Shown: positions 22,000 through 30,036, counted from the stretch's first letter. The stretch is 36,266 nt of DNA from an uncultured bacterium (GCA_903824515.1 CAIJXA010000079.1:1-36266), one strand, 5' to 3'. Notes: generated by a model from the sequence alone, not told the origin. Made by a program: numbers and translations.

Positions 22000-24084
22000 T
22001 TATTTCTTGGCGATAATCGCTTCAGCCACATTTTTTGGAACTTCACTATAGTGACCAAATTCCATCACAGAACTGGCGCGTCCCTGGGTCATGCTGCGAA
22101 GTTGGGTAACATAACCAAACATGCTAGCTAAAGGCACATCAGCTTCAATTTCTTTCACGCGCGCATTCCCCTCTCCACGATCATTGATTTCCTTGATCAT
22201 TCCACGACGAGAATTAATGTCTCCCACAACGTCTCCCATGAATTGTTCAGGACAAGTCACCACCACTTTCATAATAGGTTCCAGAATGATAGGGTCAGCG
22301 CGTTTAACCGCTTCTTGCACAGCCATTGATCCGGCAATTTTAAAAGCAGATTCATTAGAGTCAACTTCATGATATGATCCGTCGTACAAAGTTACCATTA
22401 CATCAACCATTGGATATCCAGCCAGCACCCCATTTTCCAAAGCCTCTTTGGCTCCCATATTGATTGGCTTGATATATTCCTGAGGAATAACTCCACCTTT
22501 AATTTCATCAAAAAATTCATAGCCCTTGCCTTTTTCTTCTTGAGGCTTAACCCTGAGCCAGCAATGTCCATATTGTCCGCGTCCTCCAGATTGTTTAATG
22601 TATTTTCCTTCAGCTTGAGCCTGCCCCTTGATTGTTTCGCGATAAGCAACTTGAGGTTGACCAATGTTTGCCTCAACTCCAAATTCTCGTTTCATGCGAT
22701 CAATAATAATATCAAGATGAAGTTCGCCCATTCCGGAAATGATTGTTTGTCCACTTTCTTCATCTGTTCGAAGACGAAGCGTTGGATCTTCTCCAGCCAA
22801 TTTACGAAGAGCAAGTCCCATTTTTTCTTGGTCAGCCTTCGTTTTTGGTTCCACAGCAATGTCAATCACAGGTTCAGGAAAAACAATATTTTCCAATTGA
22901 ATTTGTCTGGTCTCATCACAGAGCGTGTCTCCAGTTGTGGTGTTTTTAAGACCAACTAGGGCGCCAATGCCGCCAGCTTTGATTTCATCAATTTCCTCTC
23001 GATGATTGGCATGCATCTGCAAAATTCGTCCAATTCTTTCTTTTTGACCATTAGTTGCATTGATCACATATGAACCAGCTTTTAATGTTCCAGAGTAAAC
23101 CCGGAAGAATGTTAATTGGCCCACAAATGGGTCAGTCGCAACCTTGAAAGCCAAAGCCGCAAACGGTTCACTGTCATCAGCCTTACGTGTAATTTCCTCC
23201 CCATTTTTTGGATTGATTCCAGATACTGGAGGAATATCCAATGGAGATGGGAGATAATCAACCACAGCGTCCAAAACCAATTGCACGCCCTTGTTGCGAA
23301 GCGCTGTTCCAGTAAAAACCGGCACAAGCTTGGCAGCAATCACGCCTGCTCTGAGAGCTGCTTTGAGTTCCTCTGTTGAAATTTCTTCACCGTTTAGATA
23401 TTTTTCAGTTAGTGCGTCATTAGTTTCAGAAATTTTCTCAACCATTTTTTCTCTCCACTCCTTAGCCTTTTCAACAAGCTCAGCAGGAATCTCATTTTCC
23501 ACAACTTTAATACCCATTTCACCTTCAAAGCTATAAGCTTTCATTTTCATCAAATCAACCACGCCTGAAAATTCGCTGCGTTCCCCAATTGGAATTTGAA
23601 GTGCCAAGGCGTTTGGAGTCAAACGATTCCAAATAGAACCAAGCACGAAATTAAAATCAGCACCCTCCTTGTCAATCTTATTCACGAAGCAAATGCGAGG
23701 CACATGATACTTGTCAGCTTGTCGCCAAACAGTTTCTGATTGCGGCTCAACTCCTTCTTTTCCATCAAAAATAACCACAGCGCCATCAAGCACGCGCAAG
23801 GAGCGCTCAACCTCAACCGTAAAGTCCACATGACCAGGAGTGTCAATGATATTGATCGGGTGACCTTTCCAGCTGCATTTCGTGGCAGCGGAAGTGATTG
23901 TGATTCCCCGTTCCTGTTCTTGTTCCATCCAGTCCATGGTAGCAGCGCCTTCATGAACTTCTCCAATCTTGTGAGTGATTCCAGTGTAAAACAGAATACG
24001 CTCAGTGGTTGTGGTTTTTCCACCATCAATGTGAGCAATAATGCCGATGTTTCTTAATTTTGCAATGTCATTTTCTGTGGACAT
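22000..24084 (-). CDS. fusA: Elongation factor G
   Basis: A 694-residue translocation GTPase. G1 is AHIDGGKTTT (near 17-26, with Gly where Ala is common), then DWMEQEQERGITITSAAT, DTPGHVDFT and NKIDKEGADF. Domain IV has the QSGGRGQYGHCWLRVKP segment, and domain V ends with SMTQGRASSVMEFGHYSEVP. All five domains are present at normal length. It follows rpsG, and a strong terminator after it ends the str transcription unit. Confidence 0.98.
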   Translation of the reverse strand: MSTENDIAKLRNIGIIAHIDGGKTTTTERILFYTGITHKIGEVHEGAATMDWMEQEQERGITITSAATKCSWKGHPINIIDTPGHVDFTVEVERSLRVLDGAVVIFDGKEGVEPQSETVWRQADKYHVPRICFVNKIDKEGADFNFVLGSIWNRLTPNALALQIPIGERSEFSGVVDLMKMKAYSFEGEMGIKVVENEIPAELVEKAKEWREKMVEKISETNDALTEKYLNGEEISTEELKAALRAGVIAAKLVPVFTGTALRNKGVQLVLDAVVDYLPSPLDIPPVSGINPKNGEEITRKADDSEPFAALAFKVATDPFVGQLTFFRVYSGTLKAGSYVINATNGQKERIGRILQMHANHREEIDEIKAGGIGALVGLKNTTTGDTLCDETRQIQLENIVFPEPVIDIAVEPKTKADQEKMGLALRKLAGEDPTLRLRTDEESGQTIISGMGELHLDIIIDRMKREFGVEANIGQPQVAYRETIKGQAQAEGKYIKQSGGRGQYGHCWLRVKPQEEKGKGYEFFDEIKGGVIPQEYIKPINMGAKEALENGVLAGYPMVDVMVTLYDGSYHEVDSNESAFKIAGSMAVQEAVKRADPIILEPIMKVVVTCPEQFMGDVVGDINSRRGMIKEINDRGEGNARVKEIEADVPLASMFGYVTQLRSMTQGRASSVMEFGHYSEVPKNVAEAIIAKK

Positions 24085-24205
24085 AAAAAATTAATTTCTA
24101 ATTTCTAATTTCTAATTTCTAATCAAATTCCAATATTCCAATGTTCAAAACATGCAGGAATTCAAAATTTATTCAAAATTCAAAATTCAAAATTCAAAAT
24201 TTTAA
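24085..24205. repeat. Heptamer spacer before fusA (AATTTCT and ATTCAAA arms)
   Basis: Four tandem AATTTCT words (about 24092-24121) are followed by ATTCAAA words in tandem (about 24170-24200). Both have a 7-base period. It is closely similar to the spacers before rpsC, rpsG and rpsL. Confidence 0.75.
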
Positions 24206-24232
24206 TATTATTTTTTTTGATTATAAAACAAA

Positions 24233-24265
24233 GATAGAAACCCCAAACTAGCAGGAGTTTCTATC
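24233..24265 (-). terminator. Hairpin with T-rich tail after rpsG
   Basis: GATAGAAAC (24233-24241) is the exact reverse complement of GTTTCTATC (24257-24265). On the coding strand the hairpin is followed by TTTGTTTT. It could be a partial terminator setting the fusA to rpsG ratio. Confidence 0.55.
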
Positions 24266-24273
24266 GCAAGAAT

Positions 24274-24741
24274 CTATGCAAAGTGAGCAAAGGCTTTGTT
24301 TGCTTCAGCCATTCGATGAGTGTCGTCTCTTTTCTTCATTGCGCTTCCAACCTTGTTTGAGGCATCAATGAATTCATCTGCCATTTTTTCAGCCATTTTC
24401 TTGCCCTTCTTTGCTCTGCAAGCTGCCAGGATCCAACGCACTGCCAAAGTCTGACGGCGTTCTCCAGAAACTTGAATCGGAACTTGATAGTTTGCGCCGC
24501 CAACTCTTTTTGATTTCAATTCCAAAAGAGGAGAAACATTTTTGATTGCTTGTTCAAAAACATTCAGACCGCCTTTTTTGGTGCGTTCATGAATAATATC
24601 AAATGATTCATAGATAACTTTTTCGGCAATACTTCGTTTGCCGTCTTGCAAAATTTTTCCAATAAAACGACCCACCAAAACATTTCCATATCTCGAGTCA
24701 GCCTTCCATTGTTTCTTATATACTCTTTTTCTTCGTGCCAT
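24274..24741 (-). CDS. rpsG: 30S ribosomal protein S7
   Basis: A 155-residue S7, the primary organiser of the 30S head. MARRKRVYKKQWKADSRYGN, NVLVGRFIGKILQDGKRSIA, GGANYQVPIQVSGERRQTLA, and AMKKRDDTHRMAEANKAFAH are diagnostic. AAGGA sits four bases before the ATG, making this one of the very few genes here with a real Shine-Dalgarno sequence. Position between rpsL and fusA is canonical. Confidence 0.97.
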   Translation of the reverse strand: MARRKRVYKKQWKADSRYGNVLVGRFIGKILQDGKRSIAEKVIYESFDIIHERTKKGGLNVFEQAIKNVSPLLELKSKRVGGANYQVPIQVSGERRQTLAVRWILAACRAKKGKKMAEKMADEFIDASNKVGSAMKKRDDTHRMAEANKAFAHFA

Positions 24742-24929
24742 ATTTTCCTTAATTTCTAATTTCTAATTTCTAATTTCTAAATAATTTCTAATGCTTTAAT
24801 TTCAAAATTGAAAATTTAAACATTTTAAAATTGATTGAAAATTGAAAATTGAAAATTGAAAATTTTAAGCCCTAATCTTTAATTATAATCTTATTTAATT
24901 CAAATAATTCTCTTAAATCTGCGACAGAA
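24742..24929. repeat. Heptamer spacer before rpsG
   Basis: AATTTCT words in tandem (about 24751-24785) face GAAAATT words in tandem (about 24836-24866), giving two 7-base-period arms that are nearly complementary. The remainder to 24929 is A/T-rich with no ORF. Confidence 0.75.
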
Positions 24930-25352
24930 CTACTCGGTCTTAGCTTTTGGTCTCTTAGCTCCGTATTTGCTGCGGCCTTGGTTTCGTTTGTCAACGCCGG
25001 CGCTGTCCAAAACTCCACGCACAATGTGATAGCGCACACCTGGAAGATCTTTCACTCTTCCTCCGCGAATCATCACGATTGAATGCTCTTGCAAGTTATG
25101 TCCAACTCCCGGGATATAGGCAGTGACTTCCATACCATTGGTCAAACGAACACGAGCGATTTTTCGCAGCGCTGAGTTCGGTTTCTTTGGCGTGGTAGTG
25201 CTGACTTTGATGCAAACTCCACGCTTAAACGGACTGGCCGTTTGTTTCGGTCGATTTTGCAAGGTGTTGAAAATTGTCATCATTGCAGGTGACTTTGATT
25301 TTTTGGTTGACGATGTGCGTCCTCTCTTCACTAGCTGATTTATTGTTGGCAT
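24930..25352 (-). CDS. rpsL: 30S ribosomal protein S12
   Basis: A 140-residue S12 of the decoding centre. MPTINQLVKRGR, KRGVCIKVSTTTPKKPNSAL and GVGHNLQEHSIVMIRGGRVK are classic, including the loops in which streptomycin-resistance changes arise. The wild-type lysines in TPKKPNS and the Pro-Gly near VKDLPGVRYHIVRG are unchanged. It heads the str operon behind a TTGACA promoter and a structured leader of about 200 nt. Confidence 0.97.
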   Translation of the reverse strand: MPTINQLVKRGRTSSTKKSKSPAMMTIFNTLQNRPKQTASPFKRGVCIKVSTTTPKKPNSALRKIARVRLTNGMEVTAYIPGVGHNLQEHSIVMIRGGRVKDLPGVRYHIVRGVLDSAGVDKRNQGRSKYGAKRPKAKTE

Positions 25353-25364
25353 ATTACGCTTCGC

Positions 25365-25441
25365 TTTAATTTCTAATTTCTAATTTCTAATTTCTAATCA
25401 ATTTTCAATGATTAAATTTCAAAAACCAAAATTGAAAAATA
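25365..25441. repeat. Heptamer spacer before rpsL
   Basis: Four to five tandem AATTTCT words (25369-25400) are followed by AATTTTCAATG and complementary AAATTGAAAAAT words. It is part of the rpsL 5' leader and has the same design as the spacers before rpsC, rpsG and fusA. Confidence 0.75.
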
Positions 25442-25560
25442 TAAGTTCATTTTTAAATTAAGCATAGCCTGCTGGAAATCCGTCCAGAACGAAACGGACC
25501 TCAATTGACTACTTTCTAAAACAAAACAGCCAAAAAATTGGCTACTTGACTAACAAAAGT
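25442..25560 (-). promoter_or_regulatory. Structured leader of the rpsL operon
   Basis: AGCCAA/TTGGCT (25543-25528, coding strand) is a 6-bp stem with a TTTT loop and the tail GTTTTGTTTT. It lies only about 17 nt after the -10 box. Downstream, about 25478-25502, TCCGT/ACGGA and CTGGA/TCCAG pairings overlap and exclude each other. This suggests a regulated leader. The effector is unknown. Confidence 0.5.
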
Positions 25561-25589
25561 AGTTTACCTAACTTTTGCAAATATGTCAA
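25561..25589 (-). promoter_or_regulatory. Sigma-70 promoter for rpsL-rpsG-fusA
   Basis: A perfect TTGACA -35 (25589-25584), a 17-bp spacer, and TAAACT (25566-25561, 4 of 6) read toward rpsL. The untranslated leader would be about 200 nt. Confidence 0.7.
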
Positions 25590-25683
25590 ACGAAGTGCTT
25601 GTTAATTAATACTTAATTTGTAATCACACTATGATTGCAAGTTACTATTATATTTGAAAAGAGATAATAAGCGAAAAAATGAT

Positions 25684-26388
25684 TTAAATAGTAATCCCAA
25701 AAAACAAACTTAACATAGTGTTCAGGAAGACTCCAAGTGGAGTTGAAAAAATGAAAACAAAAAGCAAAAGTAACATAAAGCCATATTGCTCAAGCATAAT
25801 CATGGTTTCCATTTTGACTGGAAAGAATGTGAACAAAATTTTTGAGCCGTCCAAAGGTGGAAAAGGAATTAAATTGAAAAAAGCCAATAGCACATTCCAG
25901 AAAATTACAATCACCATTAGGGTAAAAATGATAGCACCGATTGAACCAGCCACAAAAGTTGAGAGCTGAGTCCAATTGCCACTTGCAACACTAATAATAA
26001 TATCGCCCTTGATTGCCGCTGGCAAAGTTATCATTTTTCCAGCAATTGCAGCCACAAGTGCCAAAGCGATATTTGAACCAGGTCCACCAAGTGCGACCAA
26101 CATTGGACCCCATTTCTGATCTTTCAAATTAAAGGGATTATACGGCACCGGCTTGGCCCAGCCAAAGGCATAACGAAAACCGGAAGTTGCCAGCATAATC
26201 AAGGGTACCATAATCGAACCGACCGGATCAATATGATTGAGCGGATTAAAATTGAGTCTATCAGCGTATTTTGCAGTCGAATCGCCAAGCCAAAGAGCTA
26301 CGTACCCATGCATGACTTCGTGGATAATGATTGAATAAATCAAAATAACAATATAGAAAGCAATCAAAACGATTGAATTTAGGTCCAT
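25684..26388 (-). CDS. Site-2 protease family (M50) membrane metalloprotease
   Basis: A 234-residue polytopic protein. HEVMH (His23, Glu24, His27) is the HExxH zinc motif inside the first membrane segment, and NLIPFPPLDGSK around Asp180 is the second M50 motif supplying the third zinc ligand. There is no PDZ or CBS domain, so it is a minimal rhomboid-sized S2P homolog of the kind often annotated next to housekeeping genes. Its natural substrate is unknown. The frame reaches 26436, but the ATG at 26388 starts directly before the first helix. It lies upstream of the str promoter on the same strand. Confidence 0.88.
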   Translation of the reverse strand: MDLNSIVLIAFYIVILIYSIIIHEVMHGYVALWLGDSTAKYADRLNFNPLNHIDPVGSIMVPLIMLATSGFRYAFGWAKPVPYNPFNLKDQKWGPMLVALGGPGSNIALALVAAIAGKMITLPAAIKGDIIISVASGNWTQLSTFVAGSIGAIIFTLMVIVIFWNVLLAFFNLIPFPPLDGSKILFTFFPVKMETMIMLEQYGFMLLLLFVFIFSTPLGVFLNTMLSLFFGITI

Positions 26389-26573
26389 AAGGTATATCTT
26401 ATATGTTTTCCATGGAATATTTCCCACAGAACCCACAAATCTACAAATTAGCTACCTTGCCTACCGGCAGGCAGGCAAATCTACAAATAAAATGCAGCCT
26501 GCTTAATGAATTAACAATTTAACAATATAGCAATATAACAATATAGCAATTTAACAATTCCCCCTTTCAGGGG
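26389..26573. other. Repeat-rich intergenic region between the M50 gene and rpmB
   Basis: No gene is visible. It holds ACAAATCTACAAAT words related to the second spacer family, and a GC-rich palindromic word TTGCCTACCGGCAGGCAGG (about 26457-26477). An octamer array of CAATATAG/CAATATAA units (26523-26557) follows. The 5-bp hairpin CCCCTttcAGGGG (26561-26573) stands just before the rpmB promoter. Confidence 0.6.
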
Positions 26574-26602
26574 TTGTCAAAACTCAATAGCTATGATACA
26601 GT
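26574..26602 (+). promoter_or_regulatory. Candidate promoter for rpmB
   Basis: TTGTCA (26574-26579, 5 of 6), a 17-bp spacer, and TACAGT (26597-26602, 4 of 6) point toward rpmB. The leader would be about 115 nt and includes the inverted repeat at 26633-26720. Confidence 0.5.
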
Positions 26603-26632
26603 AAACCTTGTAATAAATCAACATCATCATAG

Positions 26633-26720
26633 AACACGTAGCATAAAACACGAAGCATATTTTTCTTAGAACATAAGGAGATTGATTTCTTGTTTCATGT
26701 TTCATGTTCCATGCTTCATA
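26633..26720. repeat. Spacer inverted repeat, CATGGAAC family (copy c)
   Basis: AGAACACGTAGCATAAAACAC and GAAGCAT words on the left face TGTTTCATGTTTCATGTTCC and ATGCTTCAT on the right, with a 7-base period in the right arm. It lies just before the rpmB ATG at 26724. Relatives are at 1048 and 15786. Confidence 0.7.
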
Positions 26721-26723
26721 ACT

Positions 26724-26891
26724 ATGAGTAAAGTATGCAGCGTTTGCGGTCGCGGAACAACAGCTGGAAATTCCCGAAGCCATTCAAACATCGCCTCTAA
26801 AAGAAAGTTTTCAATCAATATTCAATCAAAGAAGATTGATGGAAAGAAAGCCAAGATTTGCACCAAGTGTATGAAGACTGAGAGCAAATAA
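26724..26891 (+). CDS. rpmB: 50S ribosomal protein L28
   Basis: A 55-residue L28 of the zinc-binding type: MSKVCSVCGRGTTAGNSRSH with Cys5 and Cys8, and ICTKC with Cys46 and Cys49. The S-H-SNIASKRKF middle is the typical L28 region. It is shorter than the usual 60-78 residues. The frame is open to 26682, but the extension is encoded by the inverted-repeat spacer. It is one of only two convincing plus-strand genes in the window and is followed by an intrinsic terminator. Confidence 0.93.
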   Translation: MSKVCSVCGRGTTAGNSRSHSNIASKRKFSINIQSKKIDGKKAKICTKCMKTESK

Positions 26892-26956
26892 GGATTCCGC
26901 AACTTGCTATCCTTGCGAGATAAAAAGCTTTTTTCCAAGCAATAGTTTCAAAAAAA

Positions 26957-26985
26957 TCCTCACCGTAATGGTTGAGGACTTTTTT
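26957..26985 (+). terminator. Intrinsic terminator after rpmB
   Basis: TCCTCACC pairs with GGTTGAGGA (one bulged T) around the loop GTAAT, followed by a T-rich tract CTTTTTT at 26979-26985. The left side carries AAAAAA, so it can also end transcripts from the convergent ABC gene. Confidence 0.8.
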
Positions 26986-27005
26986 AATGCGTAAAAAAAT
27001 ATTCA

Positions 27006-28763
27006 CTAGAACTTCTGCTTCTCCCAGAGTTCATAGAGCCTGCCCTTGGCGCCGTAGAGTTGCTCAAAACTGCCGGACTCGATCAGCTGGCCATTTTCAA
27101 TCACAAGAATTTTGTCCATTTCGCGAATAGTGGTCAGCCGATGAGCAATGACAACAGCAGTGACTTTTCTGAGAAATTTGTGCAGCGAATCTTTGATTTT
27201 TTCTTCCGATTCCAAATCCAGGTGTGAAGTGGCTTCATCCAAAAACAAAATCTCTGGTCGCTTATAGACCGCTCTGGCGATGCCAAGCCGCTGACGCTCG
27301 CCGCCAGAAAGCTTCACTCCCTTTTCTCCAATAAAAGTTTCCAGTCCGCCGGAAAGCTTTTTCAAGAAATCTGTCACATGCGCAATATCAAGAGCATTTT
27401 TCAAATCCTGTTGGTTTTGTTTTTTTGGACTGACAATTGTTATGTTTTCTCGCAAGGTGAAATTGAAAACCTCAGTATCCTGCAAAACCACCCCAACTTG
27501 CTTGAAATATGAACGCTTCTTTATTTTTCGCAGTGGCACGCCGTCAAACAGAATATCCCCACTGTAGCTCTCATTCTCTTTCATCAATAGCTTCATCAAG
27601 GTTGACTTGCCCGCCCCAGAAAGCCCAACAATGCCAACTCGCTCACCGCGCTTGATCTCAAAGGAAATGTTTTTCAAAATCTCATTTTTCCCATAAGAAA
27701 ATGACAAATTTTTAACAGCGATTGTTTTCCAGTCGCTCGGCAGATTAACTTTATTTTTTTCACTATCAATTAGAATTGGTTCATCCAGTGTTCTCTGCAT
27801 GCGAGCTATGCCATATTTGCAAACAATCAAATCCTGTGCGGCTTCGGACAATTCCTCAACTGATGCAGCAAGATTATTGAAATAGCCATTAAAAAGAACC
27901 AGCAGTCCAACTGCATAATGACCATTCGCAATTCCATAGGCGACCATTATCAAGATGCCAAATCGAAATAAAACAGTCCAGCCACCAAGAATCAATGCCC
28001 GCGTTTGAAAACTAAAAACTCGCTGCTGGATTATCGCAAAAAGTCCAGCAACCTGAATGTTGATCATCTTGAGAATATTTTCCGTCATTGCCAAAACCTT
28101 TACAGTTCTGATGCTATGGATGATTTGAAACATCAAGCCTGAAACATCCTCTTCCATGGCGTCAACCCTTTGAGAGACAGCCTTTGCTCTTCCGAGCATA
28201 AAAAAAGAAATGGCAAAATATGTTATCAAGAAAACGACCATAACAACGCCAATAAGCTTGTCAACAGTGCTCAGGATAAAAATCATACCAATAAAGTCAA
28301 CTGCGATTTGAATAAAGCTATTGATCCACATTTGCAGAATTCGCTTCAAACCATCCCCGCCTTTTTGAATCCTTTTCATTTTATTGCCAGCATTTTCTTT
28401 TTCATGCCAAGCAATGTCAAGCAAAGAAAGATGCCTGACCATCTCGAGCTGACTGTCGAGCGAAACTTTTTCCACGATTTGATAGCCAATATATTTTGCA
28501 GAAAATCTCAAAGAATGATTCACGAGATATGCCACAAACATGAAAAGAGTAACCATCCAAAAATATCGCAGTGATTGTCCAGTATTATACTGACTAAAGA
28601 AAGTCACAATCAAAGCGAAGCCATATGCTATATACAAATGTGAAATATCACTAATCAGCCTGAGCAATGAGGCCACGAAGAAACGCCACCTGTATGGCCT
28701 TAAAAATTTTCCAAGATCTCTGATGAGTGACCAGTTTGAATAAGCAATTAAATCTTTTTTCAT
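27006..28763 (-). CDS. ABC exporter, fused permease and ATPase
   Basis: A 585-residue half-transporter. The six-helix membrane domain covers about residues 20-310, and the ATPase follows: Walker A GLSGAGKS (380-387), Q-loop Gln428, signature LSGGERQR (485-492), Walker B ILFLDE (505-510) and switch His541. It would work as a homodimer or with a partner, exporting lipid, peptide or drug. The substrate cannot be inferred. The frame reaches 28853 by overlapping the upstream gene, but the ATG at 28763 gives a normal MsbA-like N terminus. It lies 22 bp after the DUF5654-like gene and may be co-transcribed with it. Confidence 0.92.
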   Translation of the reverse strand: MKKDLIAYSNWSLIRDLGKFLRPYRWRFFVASLLRLISDISHLYIAYGFALIVTFFSQYNTGQSLRYFWMVTLFMFVAYLVNHSLRFSAKYIGYQIVEKVSLDSQLEMVRHLSLLDIAWHEKENAGNKMKRIQKGGDGLKRILQMWINSFIQIAVDFIGMIFILSTVDKLIGVVMVVFLITYFAISFFMLGRAKAVSQRVDAMEEDVSGLMFQIIHSIRTVKVLAMTENILKMINIQVAGLFAIIQQRVFSFQTRALILGGWTVLFRFGILIMVAYGIANGHYAVGLLVLFNGYFNNLAASVEELSEAAQDLIVCKYGIARMQRTLDEPILIDSEKNKVNLPSDWKTIAVKNLSFSYGKNEILKNISFEIKRGERVGIVGLSGAGKSTLMKLLMKENESYSGDILFDGVPLRKIKKRSYFKQVGVVLQDTEVFNFTLRENITIVSPKKQNQQDLKNALDIAHVTDFLKKLSGGLETFIGEKGVKLSGGERQRLGIARAVYKRPEILFLDEATSHLDLESEEKIKDSLHKFLRKVTAVVIAHRLTTIREMDKILVIENGQLIESGSFEQLYGAKGRLYELWEKQKF

Positions 28764-28785
28764 TTTACGCTTGCATAAACACGGA

Positions 28786-29115
28786 TTATTTCTTTCTTTT
28801 TGAGATATTTGTTTCTTTCTTCTTGACCTCGATTTCTTTCTCCTTTTTTTCAACCTTGAAAAGTCTGGTCAAATAAAGTGAAATCACGACCACCAGGATG
28901 GTCATCACGACGGCATAGAGAAACTTGGCTTGCAAGCCATTTCGTGGATCAGAAAAGAATCTTTCAATGAAAGCTTTGATTGCTTCGTTCCAAGCTAGGC
29001 CGGCGACTAGTCCGAAACTCGTGAGAATATAGCCCAAGGTTTTTTCACGAATTTCCCTTTCGAGTTCAATTCCCTTGTCTTTAATTGTTACCATTTTTTC
29101 TTTGATTTGTTGCAT
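28786..29115 (-). CDS. Small membrane protein, DUF5654-like
   Basis: A 109-residue protein. A charged amphipathic N terminus (residues 1-27) is followed by TLGYILTSFGLVAGLAWNEA, a first membrane helix. A second helix is FLYAVVMTILVVVISLYLTR (about 65-85), and the tail is a lysine/glutamate-rich cytosolic segment. The GLVAGLAWNEAI pattern resembles the DUF5654 family found in archaea and CPR bacteria. The function of that family is unknown, and the assignment is from memory of the motif. The gene is directly upstream of the ABC exporter, which suggests a link. Confidence 0.7.
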   Translation of the reverse strand: MQQIKEKMVTIKDKGIELEREIREKTLGYILTSFGLVAGLAWNEAIKAFIERFFSDPRNGLQAKFLYAVVMTILVVVISLYLTRLFKVEKKEKEIEVKKKETNISKRKK

Positions 29116-29266
29116 TTACCCCGTCAAATAAGATTTGAGTTTTCCTGAGAAAAAACAACGCCTATTATATTTTAATTTATTATTATAATTTCATCCTTAA
29201 ACCAATCACTCAAATCTTAATTTTAAAAAATAGTAATTTTTTAAAATTATTTCACTGGGTGAATTT

Positions 29267-29950
29267 TTAAAATAGTTTATTGGCTGGTTTGTCAAAAGTC
29301 ATTTTGCGATATACTGCCCGAGTCGTCTCAACATCTCTTTTGCAATATTCCAAAATATCATTCACTTTTCCATCGGCAAAAAATTGCGCCACCTGTGAGC
29401 CATCGATTCCTTCATCTTTTGGAGATGGAATGTCCAAAGCTAATGCCAACTTCTCAAGACCAATTGAGCTGTTGCTCCATTTCGCCCATTCGCGCATCGT
29501 GTCATAGATTGGGTAATTTCGATAACGAGCAAAATTCAGCTCATAGGCTGGTTTCACATTTAAAACAATAGAGCGTTGATAGATAAATCGCAAATCAAAA
29601 TCCATCACGTTATGGCCAACAAATTGCACGCCATAGTCCGGACCGCCATAGCCGCCGCGTGATGGCGAGCTGATTGAATCCACAATTTCCCAAAAACGCT
29701 TCAGGGTCTGGCGTTCATTGTTTTCATGATAGAGATTCTCTGGTGCGCCATCATCAATCGCAAAACCAATACACAAAATGCGACCAAAAGCCCCGTCAAA
29801 ATTGGTCGCTCCCACAAAAGCTTCAAAAGTTTCGCCTTCATTTTTTTCACTTCCCTGCTTGGCGACTTTTTTTTCATATAGTTTTTTCAAAATTTCCAAC
29901 TTGTCCTCCCCCGCCGGCAAAGTTTCGATGTCTAAAAATATTTTTCGCAT
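29267..29950 (-). CDS. Predicted 3'-5' exonuclease related to DNA polymerase B exonuclease domain
   Basis: A 227-residue DEDD-type nuclease. Exo I is FLDIET (Asp7, Glu9), Exo II is GHNVMDFDLRF (Asp117/Asp119), and Exo III is YCKRDVETT with Tyr202 and Asp206 spaced as in the DEDDy class. This matches the family annotated as PolB-like exonuclease 2. It probably trims DNA or RNA 3' ends, but the biological substrate is unknown. Residues 92-107 (SISSPSRGGYGGPDYG) form a Gly/Ser/Pro-rich insertion with raised GC content just before Exo II. Confidence 0.88.
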   Translation of the reverse strand: MRKIFLDIETLPAGEDKLEILKKLYEKKVAKQGSEKNEGETFEAFVGATNFDGAFGRILCIGFAIDDGAPENLYHENNERQTLKRFWEIVDSISSPSRGGYGGPDYGVQFVGHNVMDFDLRFIYQRSIVLNVKPAYELNFARYRNYPIYDTMREWAKWSNSSIGLEKLALALDIPSPKDEGIDGSQVAQFFADGKVNDILEYCKRDVETTRAVYRKMTFDKPANKLF

Positions 29951-30002
29951 AATGTTTATTTTTTCAATTTTTATCTTTTAATTATACCATATAAAACAGA
30001 AA

Positions 30003-30036
30003 AACCCACCAACAGATGAGCTTTCTGCGATGGGCT
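30003..30036 (-). terminator. Intrinsic terminator after the small hypothetical gene
   Basis: On the minus strand AAGCCCATC pairs with GGTGGGTT (one bulged G), and TTTTT follows. It lies 26 nt after the stop at 30062 and before the exonuclease start at 29950. Confidence 0.65.

Noticed and set aside
22540..22959. A 139-codon plus-strand frame opposite fusA
   Set aside because: Antisense shadow of EF-G, with no promoter or recognisable motif.
24085..25441. Tandem repeats considered as a CRISPR array
   Set aside because: The units are 7 bases long with no spacers of uniform length and no cas genes, so these are simple tandem repeats.
26577..26783. A 68-codon minus-strand frame over the rpmB start
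   Set aside because: It overlaps the L28 gene on the other strand and is derived from the inverted-repeat leader.
28170..28574. A 134-codon plus-strand frame opposite the ABC exporter
   Set aside because: Antisense shadow of the membrane domain. Asn/Lys/His-rich composition is an artefact.
28764..28853. N-terminal extension of the ABC exporter into the DUF5654-like gene
   Set aside because: The 30 residues are an out-of-frame reading of that gene's lysine-rich tail.
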